Source: CAWFGW01 sp963849955 (GTDB lineage Bacteria > Bacteroidota > Bacteroidia > Cytophagales > JAAEPT01). From it: 64,000 nt of DNA. The stretch is from contig CAWKJU010000013.1 of NCBI GenBank assembly GCA_963849955.1, positions 68,788 to 132,787 on the forward strand, written 5' to 3'. The notes beneath the pieces are model-generated. The model saw only the letters and a program-made list of their open reading frames with translations. It searched no databases and had not been told where the DNA came from. Every line of letters starts with the position of its first letter. Position 1 is the stretch's first letter. Made by a program: the position numbers and the translations under genes. Below, piece after piece: positions 26,890 through 36,608 of the stretch.

Positions 26890-28416
26890 TCATTTAGTTA
26901 GCAGTTCTATGGATGGCACATCACCTCCTGATCCTTTTTCTCTTTCTTCCCACCGAATACCAAGTGAAAGATATATGATCGCTTCTCTAGCTGTTTTAAG
27001 CACCTTTAAGGTTTTCATGTATAATTCTTCTGATGAAACGGAATAGGATATTTTATCTGAAAGCATATTAGGTGCTATTTCATTTAAAAAGTCTTGTTCG
27101 TAAACTTTGAAACTCTTGTGTTCAATATAATTTCGCATTTTTACTATTTCTGATGCATCGGGCTCTAAAACTGTCTTGTACTGCTTATCGTTATAAAAGA
27201 GATCTTTGCTGACCCAATACAATGCACGAAACATAAGGTTTCTCTTATTAACAAAATTCTCACTTAACTTCCCTTTCTTATCCAACCAGATTTTTCTGAA
27301 GTTCACCTCATGCTCTTTGATGCGTAAATCAAGATAATAGTTCAGAAAATAGCTGATTTTATCAAATAAGGAATATGCTATTCTGAAGGCAGTTTTAACA
27401 TGCTCTATCTGAATAGAATGAATGGAAGAATCAAGCATATCATATCTCAAAACACCTCTATCGGCATAATGCTCTGAGGTATTGTTGTATCCTTTAAACA
27501 GAAATAACCGAGCAGTGATATATTCTTGCTTTATCTGGTTAAAGAAACTGTGGTATGACCCTGCTTTTTCTGAACTTATGACCATACTAGGTAATGCAAA
27601 TGGGTCATGGTTGGCTATTTTATATGTTCCCAAGTCATTTAATGGATTTAAGAAAAGTACATTTTCCAGACACCATGTTCTATATAGTTGTTCCTCTATT
27701 GAAGAGAATTCTGATGGCTTATTTAGGTCTGGATTATAGTTTGTAACCCAGGCATATTTCGTTTCCAAATGCTGAACCTTTGCTTTGTAATCATGTGAGG
27801 CATTTGGCTCAATAGGAAATTGAATAGCTCTTTTTATGTTTTTGTATCCCATCCCGAAATAGATGGAGCGGTGACCATCATCATACAAACTGTTTAGTCC
27901 ATGATAAATCATACTATTGCCTTTGGCTCCCAAAGCCATTCCAAAATCTTCATCAATTTTGATTGCTTTGTTCCAGTTTTCCATAGCTGCTACAAAACGT
28001 CCACAGAAATCAAAGCTATTTGCAAGATTGGTATGAATCTGGCACAATCTCGCTGCAGGATGTTCCAGTTTTTCCGGATTGAAATACTTAATGGCACTCC
28101 TCAAGTTTATGATTTCCTGTTCCGCCTGGGGGTGATCCCATTCCCAGGATTCTGGCTGAGATTTATTCTGATGCCTTATATCGCCCCAGGCAATGCTAAG
28201 ATAATAGTGATACAAACTACGTTCATCAGGAAAAAATGAGTCAGGGTCTACTAGTTCGGAAAGTTCAATAGCTTTTTTTGTGCCTTTATCTGTTCTCAGT
28301 TCATAAGAGTACTCGATGAGTTTCAGAAATACTTGCAGTATTTGATCCTCAGAAAGTGCATCCAAAGAATTAATTTCCAACAGTTTATTGAGTTCCGATT
28401 GTTTATCTATACTCAT
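26890..28416 (-). CDS. LA2681-type HEPN protein with TPR-like N-terminus
   Basis: A 508-aa protein. Residues about 60-170 are helical repeats of TPR type (FCGRFVAAMENWNKAIKIDEDFGMA, split: FVAAMENWNKAIKIDED). The C-terminal helical domain contains the HEPN ribonuclease motif Arg-x4-His as R428NYIEH433. Both point to the LA2681-like HEPN family. HEPN proteins of defence systems usually cleave RNA. The start overlaps the upstream gene by 4 bp, so the two form a pair at the distal end of the restriction operon. No cognate nucleotidyltransferase antitoxin is adjacent. Confidence 0.75.
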   Translation of the reverse strand: MSIDKQSELNKLLEINSLDALSEDQILQVFLKLIEYSYELRTDKGTKKAIELSELVDPDSFFPDERSLYHYYLSIAWGDIRHQNKSQPESWEWDHPQAEQEIINLRSAIKYFNPEKLEHPAARLCQIHTNLANSFDFCGRFVAAMENWNKAIKIDEDFGMALGAKGNSMIYHGLNSLYDDGHRSIYFGMGYKNIKRAIQFPIEPNASHDYKAKVQHLETKYAWVTNYNPDLNKPSEFSSIEEQLYRTWCLENVLFLNPLNDLGTYKIANHDPFALPSMVISSEKAGSYHSFFNQIKQEYITARLFLFKGYNNTSEHYADRGVLRYDMLDSSIHSIQIEHVKTAFRIAYSLFDKISYFLNYYLDLRIKEHEVNFRKIWLDKKGKLSENFVNKRNLMFRALYWVSKDLFYNDKQYKTVLEPDASEIVKMRNYIEHKSFKVYEQDFLNEIAPNMLSDKISYSVSSEELYMKTLKVLKTAREAIIYLSLGIRWEEREKGSGGDVPSIELLTK

Positions 28417-29312
28417 AGACCAATAAATTCTTTTATTTTTTGAAAAACAGACTTTGTTGCTTCTTTCTCATGCTTAATTGTGTGTTTTATTGTGGTATGT
28501 AAAGGATCTGAAACTACCGGATCAGGGGCTGTATAGCTGGTTTGACTATCTTCTTTATTATGAGTTGTAGAGTTGATCTTTTTCTGATTAAAGTATGTCG
28601 ACTTTGCTTTGCGTGAGATTTTTCCTTCCTGATATTTTTTATTTTTTTGACTCGGGAAATGCAGAACCTTAAAGCTAGCGTAGGAGTTATCTATAAACTT
28701 AAAGAGTGTCTGTTGAGCTTTTTCTAATTTCTCATCGCTATACTCTGAGAAATACTTTTCGTTTTGATAGCTATAACAATTTTTATAATTCACTTCAATA
28801 GCCGCTACGTTAGCCTCTCTGTATCCAGATTGTTTTTTGATTTTGGACTTACTTGAAAAGTTAATTTCAACAATAAGGTGATCTGTGCCAATATCATCCA
28901 CAAACCATTTTGGTGAATTTATCTTACCCTGCAAGTCAGCATTAAAGTAATCACTGCCTGACTCAACCCTTACTTCTTGCTTTAAAAATTCAAATTGAAT
29001 TCTAAAGCGTTTACCCTTATAATAGACATTAACTCCCTTTGATTTGCAAACATAATCCTGAGCCATTTGATGACAAAACCCTTTACCTCCTTTCCTTAGG
29101 TGATCGGGTACATCAGGATCATTAAAACTGAAGTGAATGACTTTATCTGTATTCGTTACTGCCTTCATTTTGTAATAAGGGGGATGGCAATAATAGTATA
29201 TTCTACCTAACCATACATCTGGATTCTCGAATTGAAGTCTTCGAATTTCCCAAATGTATTTTTCAGTTGAATCAGGGTGAGGTTCGAGTTTACATTTGAA
29301 CTTTGTTGCCAT
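28413..29312 (-). CDS. uncharacterised protein, possible CoiA-like nuclease
   Basis: A 299-aa protein. Residues about 140-185 (FVDDIGTDHLIVEINFSSKSK, then YREANVAAIEVNY) have the strand-helix-strand acidic pattern of CoiA-like PD-(D/E)xK nucleases, with VEI and AIEV as the paired strands. CHPPYYKMKAV and FCHQMAQDYVC nearer the N-terminus supply Cys/His that could bind zinc. The last 90 residues are Lys/Ser/Thr-rich and low complexity, ending in a short helix. It is coupled to the HEPN gene by a 4-bp overlap. The nuclease assignment is tentative. Confidence 0.45.
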   Translation of the reverse strand: MATKFKCKLEPHPDSTEKYIWEIRRLQFENPDVWLGRIYYYCHPPYYKMKAVTNTDKVIHFSFNDPDVPDHLRKGGKGFCHQMAQDYVCKSKGVNVYYKGKRFRIQFEFLKQEVRVESGSDYFNADLQGKINSPKWFVDDIGTDHLIVEINFSSKSKIKKQSGYREANVAAIEVNYKNCYSYQNEKYFSEYSDEKLEKAQQTLFKFIDNSYASFKVLHFPSQKNKKYQEGKISRKAKSTYFNQKKINSTTHNKEDSQTSYTAPDPVVSDPLHTTIKHTIKHEKEATKSVFQKIKEFIGL

Positions 29313-29372
29313 AGTTTATTATTTAAAAACACTTAAAAATTCATATTACTCTTCAACACAGAGTTACATTTT

Positions 29373-30083
29373 TTAAATCAATGATTTTTCCAGCCTATCT
29401 TTCCATCTCTTCCAATCAGGCATAATGGTTTCTTGCAGATCATAAAATGCCTTGGTATGATTATGATGAACTAAATGACAGAGTTCATGGATAATGACAT
29501 ATTCAATACTCCCTTTAGGAGCTTTTATCAAATCTGGATTCAGAATCACTTTCCCTCTGACAGTACAGCTTCCCCACCTGGTAGGCATATATCTTATTTG
29601 AAGATCGGGAGAGGAAATATTATATTTCTTAAATAGTGGAAGTACTTTGCTCAAGATGTCCTGAAAATGTATTGCTGCCTTTTCTCGATACCATTCTGAC
29701 AAGATTTTATCAGGCGAGGCATTCTCTTTTTTGAAAAGCATTAATCTACCTCTGTAAACCTTTACCTCATTTTTAGGAGCGTCTTCAATTTTTATTTTGT
29801 ACTGTCTACCTAAATAAAGATGAGTTTCTCCATTGATATATTGGCGTGCTGGCCTAAGCGGATAATAGGATAAAAATTCAAGTTGTTGTTTGATGATCCA
29901 AGGAGCTTTTTCCCTAAGCTTAGATTTTAATTTCTCTTCGGTCGTTTCGTTTGGGGCTATTACCCGTACTTTACAATCAGGATAAACACGTATACCTAAG
30001 GTCTTACGCTCTTGATAAGTAAGCTCATAGTTGATTTCCTTAGAGCCGAATTTGAATGACTGTATGGTGATGGTATCAGACAT
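29373..30083 (-). CDS. YgjP/SprT-like (M48-type) metallopeptidase
   Basis: A 236-aa protein with the zinc-protease motif H199-E-L-C-H203 and downstream HHNHTKAFYDL. The RWGSC segment (about 169-173) is typical of the YgjP (DUF45) family. It overlaps hsdR by 8 bp. YgjP-like peptidases are frequent passengers of type I restriction operons, where they may process a subunit or a phage-triggered target; the substrate is unknown. Confidence 0.88.
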   Translation of the reverse strand: MSDTITIQSFKFGSKEINYELTYQERKTLGIRVYPDCKVRVIAPNETTEEKLKSKLREKAPWIIKQQLEFLSYYPLRPARQYINGETHLYLGRQYKIKIEDAPKNEVKVYRGRLMLFKKENASPDKILSEWYREKAAIHFQDILSKVLPLFKKYNISSPDLQIRYMPTRWGSCTVRGKVILNPDLIKAPKGSIEYVIIHELCHLVHHNHTKAFYDLQETIMPDWKRWKDRLEKSLI

Positions 30084-33000
30084 ATTTCAGCTTAGCAATT
30101 TTTAATCCTTCTTCTACTAATTCATCTATCAAATCAAAGGGCAATTCAATGTCTTGCTGTGCCTTTAACTCAAATAGGTAATCATCTATATCAATCCTGA
30201 TTTTACCCTCTATGTCTGACTTGTTAACCCAATCAATAATTGGTTTGCCATTTTCAAAGACTATGGATTTAATTACATTATCAATGCTCTCTGCTATAAC
30301 AGCCCCTACATTTTCACCACCTTCTGATCTTTTCAAGTGACCTTTGAAAATTTCATTTACCAAGTTATAAAGGGCAATTCCTGTATCGTTTCCGACTAGG
30401 TTTTCTGGAATATTGTCCTGTCTGCCATTATGAAATTGATCTTCAAATCCTTTAGCCTTATTGAGGTAGTCTGCCTCCGAAATACGGTGTTGGTGGTAGT
30501 CGTCAATGGTATCTCGGATGAGTCTTGATAGCTTCTTGAAGTAAACAGGGTCTTCATTCATTTTCACATTGATTGCTTTGATCGTTCTGCTGGCAATGTG
30601 ATCAGCTTTGGCTGCTTTGCTGGTGATTTTCTCTACTTCTTGTTCACGCTGCTCTTTGTCAAAAATATTGACCAATTCAGTGATACGAAGAATCTCACCT
30701 TCGGTGGTAATATGCTTGTCTATAAGCTTCTGTACTTGTGGTTCATACTCTTTGTATTCCAGGTCATCAAAATACCTACGCTTAACAGAAATCCTTAGTC
30801 CTAAAAAGAACTTAGCATCCTGTTTGTATTTGTTGATCTGCTGCTCTGGTGTATTGCTTATGAACTCAAAGCTTGACAAAGCGAGTTTTAATAAACGGGC
30901 GAATGCAGAGACTTTTTCATAGAATATATGGCGAATTGCCTCATCCTGTAATAGTTCTTCGTAGGCAGGTTCATCATACTTGTTTTTGATTTCTTTGAAT
31001 ATGTCCCAAACCTCTGATTGTAGTTGTGGTAACTTTTTGATTTCTTCACTGATATTAGTTAGCGTACCTTCCAAATCAAGGGCATCATAATCGTTGGTTC
31101 CTGAATAGGTCTCTAATGCAGAATCCAAATTTTCAAGGTTACCATAATAGTCGATAATCAAACCGTGCTCTTTACCCGGAGCTAATCGATTAACCCTTGC
31201 AATAGCTTGTAGTAGCGTATGTTCTTTTAACTGTCGTGTGAGATATAACACATAGTTGTTAGGAGCGTCAAAACCAGTCAGCAGCTTATCAACTACAATG
31301 ATGATTTCAGGGTGGTCTTGTTTCTTGAATGAGTTAATCAGTGATTTCTCATAGTTTTCAGAACTGCCATATTTGTCCATCATGGCTTTCCAGAACTTCA
31401 ATATTACATCATCACTCTCCTCAAAAGCATCATCATAGTTCTCTCTGACATCTGGACCAGAAATCAATACTTCACAACTTACTTTGCCAATTTGCTTAAT
31501 AAACTCTCGGTAGCGAATGGCAGTGGTTTTATTGGGTGCTACCAACTGACCTTTCGCCTTTAATGTGCCAAAGAGGATGTCTTGTACATTTTGTTCGTAA
31601 TGATCTGAAATGTCCCATGCTCTGGCATAAATGATTTCTTCTGCCTTGTTAAGCTGATTGGTGGAGCTGAATTTTCTTTTCAATGCCGCCTTACCGTATG
31701 GTGTAAGTGGCTCGGAAACACGCTCAAAATAGTTATCTAATGGCTTTTCGTTGACCTCAATCAAATTGTGCCTTCCTTCATATAGTAAAGGAACTACTGC
31801 ACCGTCAGCTACTGCATCAGTTATCGAATATACATCTATAAGACCGCCAAATCGGTTGGCTGTACTTTTCTCCTTCTTCATCAAAGGCGTACCTGTGAAT
31901 GCAATGAAACAGCCTCTTGGAAAGACCTTCTGCATTTTGATATTGAAAGTACCGTATTGACTTCTGTGTCCTTCATCTACTAACACAAATATGTCAGGTG
32001 AATCAAAGCCTTCTTTGGCTCGGTTAACCGCAGCTTCAAACTTGTGGATCAATGTGGTAATGACGGTATCGCCTGTGCCTGAAAGTAACTCTACCAAGTG
32101 TTTACCTGTCTGAGCATTTTCAACAGGTATTTGACACTTCTTGAATGTCTCTGTTATTTGGTCATCCAAATCAATACGGTCTGTGACCAATATGATTTTG
32201 GGATTCTTTATTTTGGGGTGGGTGGCAATGAGTTGAGCTAACATAACCATAGTGAGCGATTTGCCACTACCTTGGGTATGCCAGATTACTCCTCCTTTTC
32301 TTAATCCCTGATTATCGGTTTTAGCTACTTTGTTGAGTGTGTTATGAACAGCGAAATACTGCTGATACCTTGTGATTTTCTTAATGCCATCATCATATAG
32401 GGTGAAATTAAAAATGAGGTCTAAAAGACGATGTGGCTGACAAAGACTAAACAACAATCTATCCTGTTCGGTAATCGCTTGGTCTTCCTTTTCTAAGTTT
32501 TTGAAGTATGACCATACATTTTTATACCGCTCCTGAAACAGGGTTGTTCTTTCGTTGTTGGGTAGCGGTTGATTCTTCAAAGTCTGAAGCTTGTTCATCC
32601 ATTCTGTTTCTTCTGCTTTAGTTTTGAATAGCTCCTTCCAAAAACTCCAAAATTCTTTTTCAGTGGCCGTAGTAGCGTATTTGGCATCATGTGTAGCCAG
32701 TCCAAAGACAAGGTTGGAGTATTGATATAATGAACGAATACCGTCTTCCTGTTGGTTTCTCAAATGCTGTTCAATAGACTTATCAATGGGGTCTTTGATT
32801 TTGGGGCTTTTGCATTCTATGATTACCATAGGAATACCATTGATGAATAGCACAATATCAGGACGGTAATGCTCACTGCTGCCACTTCTTAGTACGCTAA
32901 ATTCTTCTGAAACGTGGTATGAGTTCTTCTCAGGATGTTTCCAATCAATGTATTGGAAAGAGAAACTCTTTTTGTCACCTAAAACCGATTGCTCAAAGCT

Positions 33001-33315
33001 CCTGCCAAGCGTGGTGAGTTCGTAAAACGCTTTGTTAGAAGCGATAAAACCATCTTGAACAGGAAGGTCACGTAAGGATAAAATGGCATTGTTTACGTTG
33101 ACTTCTGAGAAGGCAAACTCTTTCCCTTTATATTCAATCGAATTGATGCTATGTAATTGTTCTTTCAGGATGGTTTCCAACAATACGTTAGATGTTCTTC
33201 CTCCACGAGCTTCCAAAGCTTGTTCTGGAGATAGGTATTTCCATCCCATATTCATGAGCAGCTTCAATGCTGGAAGCTGCGATATATGATCTTCTTTAAA
33301 TGATGGTACTGCCAT
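30076..33315 (-). CDS. hsdR: type I restriction enzyme HsdR
   Basis: A 1079-aa motor/nuclease subunit. The N-terminal PD-(D/E)xK site is Y-RPDIVLF (D153) and IIECKSPK (E167, K169). The SF2 translocase follows: Walker A QGSGKS (349-353), DEGH (447-450), AFTGTP, TGFDAPNNYVLYL and QAIARVNRLAPG. The C-terminal 250 residues are helical and bind the methylase core. Length and order are complete, so it should be active. It is separated from hsdM/hsdS by the RloC-like and DUF3800 genes, and overlaps the peptidase gene by 8 bp. Confidence 0.96.
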   Translation of the reverse strand: MAVPSFKEDHISQLPALKLLMNMGWKYLSPEQALEARGGRTSNVLLETILKEQLHSINSIEYKGKEFAFSEVNVNNAILSLRDLPVQDGFIASNKAFYELTTLGRSFEQSVLGDKKSFSFQYIDWKHPEKNSYHVSEEFSVLRSGSSEHYRPDIVLFINGIPMVIIECKSPKIKDPIDKSIEQHLRNQQEDGIRSLYQYSNLVFGLATHDAKYATTATEKEFWSFWKELFKTKAEETEWMNKLQTLKNQPLPNNERTTLFQERYKNVWSYFKNLEKEDQAITEQDRLLFSLCQPHRLLDLIFNFTLYDDGIKKITRYQQYFAVHNTLNKVAKTDNQGLRKGGVIWHTQGSGKSLTMVMLAQLIATHPKIKNPKIILVTDRIDLDDQITETFKKCQIPVENAQTGKHLVELLSGTGDTVITTLIHKFEAAVNRAKEGFDSPDIFVLVDEGHRSQYGTFNIKMQKVFPRGCFIAFTGTPLMKKEKSTANRFGGLIDVYSITDAVADGAVVPLLYEGRHNLIEVNEKPLDNYFERVSEPLTPYGKAALKRKFSSTNQLNKAEEIIYARAWDISDHYEQNVQDILFGTLKAKGQLVAPNKTTAIRYREFIKQIGKVSCEVLISGPDVRENYDDAFEESDDVILKFWKAMMDKYGSSENYEKSLINSFKKQDHPEIIIVVDKLLTGFDAPNNYVLYLTRQLKEHTLLQAIARVNRLAPGKEHGLIIDYYGNLENLDSALETYSGTNDYDALDLEGTLTNISEEIKKLPQLQSEVWDIFKEIKNKYDEPAYEELLQDEAIRHIFYEKVSAFARLLKLALSSFEFISNTPEQQINKYKQDAKFFLGLRISVKRRYFDDLEYKEYEPQVQKLIDKHITTEGEILRITELVNIFDKEQREQEVEKITSKAAKADHIASRTIKAINVKMNEDPVYFKKLSRLIRDTIDDYHQHRISEADYLNKAKGFEDQFHNGRQDNIPENLVGNDTGIALYNLVNEIFKGHLKRSEGGENVGAVIAESIDNVIKSIVFENGKPIIDWVNKSDIEGKIRIDIDDYLFELKAQQDIELPFDLIDELVEEGLKIAKLKYV

Positions 33316-33537
33316 GATTATTGAACTTTTGGATCGGTTTTTGAGTTATAGATTCGAACGATAATGGTGTTGAATTTTGAAAATCCAATATTTATTCGTT
33401 CATTTGTAGTGTCATTATCCAAAGGGTAAAGGACTTGGCAAGTGACATTGTTCACTCGATCGCAGTGCCTAAAGTTGCGTATCTCACTTACGAAGTGGGG
33501 ATTATAAAATACTTGGACCGGGGTGTCCCCGATCGGC

Positions 33538-33570
33538 AAAAAGCTGGAACTTGTTTCAGCTTTTTGTTTT
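33538..33570 (-). terminator. terminator hairpin between DUF3800 and hsdR
   Basis: Arms AAAAAGCTG and CAGCTTTTT around a 10-nt loop, 5 bp past the DUF3800 stop. It may reduce read-through into hsdR. A second hairpin (CGGGG/CCCCG) lies just below it in the 220-bp spacer, which may hold an internal hsdR promoter. Confidence 0.8.
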
Positions 33571-34320
33571 TTATGGGAATATCTTAAGTCCATATCTTTT
33601 TCCATTTTTACTGTAAATTTTAGGAGCCACAATATCAAAAGCAGGGTTAGCCCTCTTAGGATCAATTACATATCTGGCCATAGGGTAAGCCACCAAATCC
33701 GCTAATTGCAGTCCGTTAATGTTTTCTTTTTTGTCTCTGAAGTGGATATTCAGGTTGATGTCTTTCAATCGCTCAGCACTCACATAGCCTGTACCTCTGG
33801 CCATGAGCCGCTGAAAGTGTTCGTCCAGCTTTTTGTCTTCTTTTTTACCACGTTTCTCAATGACAATTTGTAAGCTCTTATTGAGTGGTTTGATGCCATC
33901 CAAATAGAACACAGAACGTTCAATCATAAAGGACAAAGCCAGTTCATACACATCATTGGAGAGCCGCCCAAATTTCTTAATGTAATTATCCTTTCTGATG
34001 GCGGAGGCAATCACAGTATATTGGCCATTGGCAATACATGCATTGAGTTGATTGTAGAAGGCAGCTTTCAATTCCATGTCAAATAGGGTTTGAAACTCCT
34101 TTTCGCACTTGCGAATATCACGAGAATGAAAAATGACCTGTTTATTCTTCCAGAATTCAGCTTTGATCCTGTTAAACTCATCTCTTATGGCAAAATACGC
34201 TGCCTCCGACATCAAAACACCACAAAGTAGAAATACTGGAAAATCAGGGCTTAGTGTGGTCAAGCCGTGATCTCCGCTTTCGTCAATGAATAGGTAATAT
34301 TTGGTGTTTGATCCTGTCAT
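33571..34320 (-). CDS. DUF3800-domain protein
   Basis: A 249-aa protein beginning with the family signature YLFIDESGDHG (D13, E14, D17). IFHSRDIRKCEKEF, KRGKKEDKKLDEHFQ and GLQLADLVAYPMARYV supply the other conserved acidic positions of this RNase H-like/nuclease-like family. DUF3800 proteins recur in restriction and other defence loci. It overlaps the RloC-like gene by 4 bp (ATGA), implying co-translation, and is placed between that nuclease and hsdR. It may be a cofactor of the nuclease; the activity is unproven. Confidence 0.85.
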   Translation of the reverse strand: MTGSNTKYYLFIDESGDHGLTTLSPDFPVFLLCGVLMSEAAYFAIRDEFNRIKAEFWKNKQVIFHSRDIRKCEKEFQTLFDMELKAAFYNQLNACIANGQYTVIASAIRKDNYIKKFGRLSNDVYELALSFMIERSVFYLDGIKPLNKSLQIVIEKRGKKEDKKLDEHFQRLMARGTGYVSAERLKDINLNIHFRDKKENINGLQLADLVAYPMARYVIDPKRANPAFDIVAPKIYSKNGKRYGLKIFP

Positions 34321-36602
34321 TTAATTGCTTTTACATCCAACTTATCTTCAAAACCACAAACTTTTAGCATACTTTTATAATGATCCTCATCAACTTTCTT
34401 GACTAGCCAAAGCACATCATCAATTACGTTTTTACCTTCTTCTAAAAGGGTTTCAACAGTATTATCAAATGACTCAATTCTGTCAAGGTGAGAGTACTTA
34501 TTTAGAAAGTAAAAAATGCGTTCTTTTTGTGCATTCGTTAAGCCATGCTTGATTCCTAATTGTAATGCCCCATTAAAGCCGGAATTGTCAGGTGTCTTAA
34601 AACTTGTGAAAGCTTCTAATAATCTGCGGACAGAATTGGCAATTGTAAAACAAGCAGAATCATCCAACTCATCAAGGTTTTGATATTCTATGACAGAGTT
34701 AAACACATAATGGTATTCAGAATGGAATTTAAGTAAAGAGTTTTTTGCATCTGAAAGAACCCCGTTTTGGGCTATATATATGTTGGACAGACTTTGCTTA
34801 CTGGCCTTATCAAATTTTTTAAGCATCCAATCCCGAACCTGCTTGAAAAACCAGAAGTTATGCGTGAGGACAAAAAGTTGTTTGGCTCCTTCTGTCGATT
34901 GTTTTATGAGACTTGATGCATTAAAAAGGTGATTACTATCAAAACTTGAAATAGGATCATCAAGTACAATGATTTGATCGGCAATGTTGGCGTCATTTTC
35001 TTTGATTTTTGAAAAGAAGTAGATTAAGGAAATAGCCGTTTTTTCACCTTCACTTAAGTTCCTTGCAACTACATTACCTCTTTTAAGTTGATAACCGCCA
35101 CTTTCCTGCCTTTCTAGCATGATATCATTTCTTCCGATAAATTTATGAAGGTTCTCTTCTATTTCTTGAATCGCTAGGGTGTCACTTTTTAGTTCATTTT
35201 CTAGTCTTTTGATGGATTCTTTTAGTGATGAAATTTCTTCTTCAGTTGTCTTTAGGCTTTGTTCCACACCAGAGATATTCTGTTCTGTTTTTGGTAAATT
35301 TTCAGATACAGCCGATTGGCTGACAAAGTGAAATTCGATCTTTTGTTTTGCCTGTTCTGCTAATTCTTTATGCGAAAGGCTTGTGTCATTGTGTTTCTGA
35401 ATTACTGCCGTGAGCTTGTCTAATTCTTCATTGAATTCGGAAAAAACAACTCCACCAGATAAAGCTGTGTCACAAGGAGAGAAGGGGTTAGCCTTTTTAC
35501 TCGAAAGAGAGTTTATCCAATTATCAATTACCCCATTGATCTTGTCAATTTTTTCATTTGTGGTTGTAATGGCTGTATCATATTCTTCTTTGAGACTATC
35601 ATACAAAAGGTATTTTTCATTTGATAGCTTACTTCTTTTACCTTTTTCAAGTTTATTTATTTGATTAGTGATATTGGTCTTTAATTCATCAAATTCCTTA
35701 TTGAAGTGAGCATCAAGAGTCTGAGTTCTTTCTTTTTCTAGTGGTTTTCCACAAAACTCACAGTTTTCACTTTCGTGTTTTTTATGAAGTACCAAACCTG
35801 TAGAAACCCAATCTCCGATATCCGGATTATCTCTTAAACGACTAATTACATTCGAGGTAATATTTGTATCAAGTAGATTGTTTACTTCTCTTTCTATCTC
35901 GGAAAGTTTGTCAATGCTAATTTTGGAAGGGAAGTTTTCTGAGGGGATTTCGTCTTTTTTACTGTTTAGAAGGGTATAATTCTTTTCGTCAGTTAACGAT
36001 TCTTCACTTAATTCATAAGTATCAAAATCTGCATTTTCATTTTTCAGACCTTTCCAAATATCTGAGGAAGTTTTCTTATTATACGTAACGTTGGCGTAGA
36101 TTGTGCCCAATAAAAAGTCTTTAATAGCTTTTCCTGCGTTTTTATGAAAATCATCAGCTCTTTTGACTAAATCTTGCTCTTCTTTTTTAAAGTCTTTTAG
36201 TTCCTTTTCTTTTACCAAAAGCTCTGCTTTTTTTGAATCCAGTTCCTTTTTCTCTTCAACTTTCTGTTTGCTAATAAAAACTATGGGGTCAGTTTCAGCA
36301 TCAAAGAGGTTAAGGTTATCGTTTATGAAATCCTGATTAAATACCTTAATATCGAGAGAATGGGTATAGGAAGTGGATTCTATTTTACTGGAATCATCTA
36401 ATTGAATAGAAAATTCTGCACCCTTATATTCATCGTGATTACACCTCGTTTCAATGCAGCGGAGTAAACGGGCCAAAGTTGTTTTGCCACTTCCATTCCA
36501 ACCATAAATCAGGTTGAATTTATTAAAGGGTTTAACTGAGTATTCTTTCTTGAAATTATCAAGAATTCCGAATCCATTTACCTTAATGACTCTCTGGATC
36601 AT
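34317..36602 (-). CDS. RloC/PrrC-like anticodon nuclease with zinc-hook ATPase
   Basis: A 761-aa AAA_13/ABC-type protein. Walker A is GWNGSGKTT (34-42), the signature NLSEGEKTA is near 515-523, and Walker B is IIVLDDP (544-550). Coiled coils at about 115-150 and 300-360, 440-490 flank a CxxC zinc hook, C281-EF-C284, as in RloC. The C-terminal domain carries R659-x3-E663 and H705, matching the Arg-x3-Glu...His catalytic triad of PrrC. It lies between hsdS and hsdR as in the E. coli prr locus. Expected role: tRNA anticodon-loop cleavage when restriction is blocked or DNA is damaged. The catalytic reading is inferred from residues. Confidence 0.8.
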   Translation of the reverse strand: MIQRVIKVNGFGILDNFKKEYSVKPFNKFNLIYGWNGSGKTTLARLLRCIETRCNHDEYKGAEFSIQLDDSSKIESTSYTHSLDIKVFNQDFINDNLNLFDAETDPIVFISKQKVEEKKELDSKKAELLVKEKELKDFKKEEQDLVKRADDFHKNAGKAIKDFLLGTIYANVTYNKKTSSDIWKGLKNENADFDTYELSEESLTDEKNYTLLNSKKDEIPSENFPSKISIDKLSEIEREVNNLLDTNITSNVISRLRDNPDIGDWVSTGLVLHKKHESENCEFCGKPLEKERTQTLDAHFNKEFDELKTNITNQINKLEKGKRSKLSNEKYLLYDSLKEEYDTAITTTNEKIDKINGVIDNWINSLSSKKANPFSPCDTALSGGVVFSEFNEELDKLTAVIQKHNDTSLSHKELAEQAKQKIEFHFVSQSAVSENLPKTEQNISGVEQSLKTTEEEISSLKESIKRLENELKSDTLAIQEIEENLHKFIGRNDIMLERQESGGYQLKRGNVVARNLSEGEKTAISLIYFFSKIKENDANIADQIIVLDDPISSFDSNHLFNASSLIKQSTEGAKQLFVLTHNFWFFKQVRDWMLKKFDKASKQSLSNIYIAQNGVLSDAKNSLLKFHSEYHYVFNSVIEYQNLDELDDSACFTIANSVRRLLEAFTSFKTPDNSGFNGALQLGIKHGLTNAQKERIFYFLNKYSHLDRIESFDNTVETLLEEGKNVIDDVLWLVKKVDEDHYKSMLKVCGFEDKLDVKAIK

Positions 36603-36608
36603 AATCTA

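Noticed and set aside
33318..33665. 115-codon minus-strand frame between hsdR and DUF3800
   Set aside because: It overlaps the DUF3800 coding end in another frame and runs across the terminator hairpin; no family pattern.
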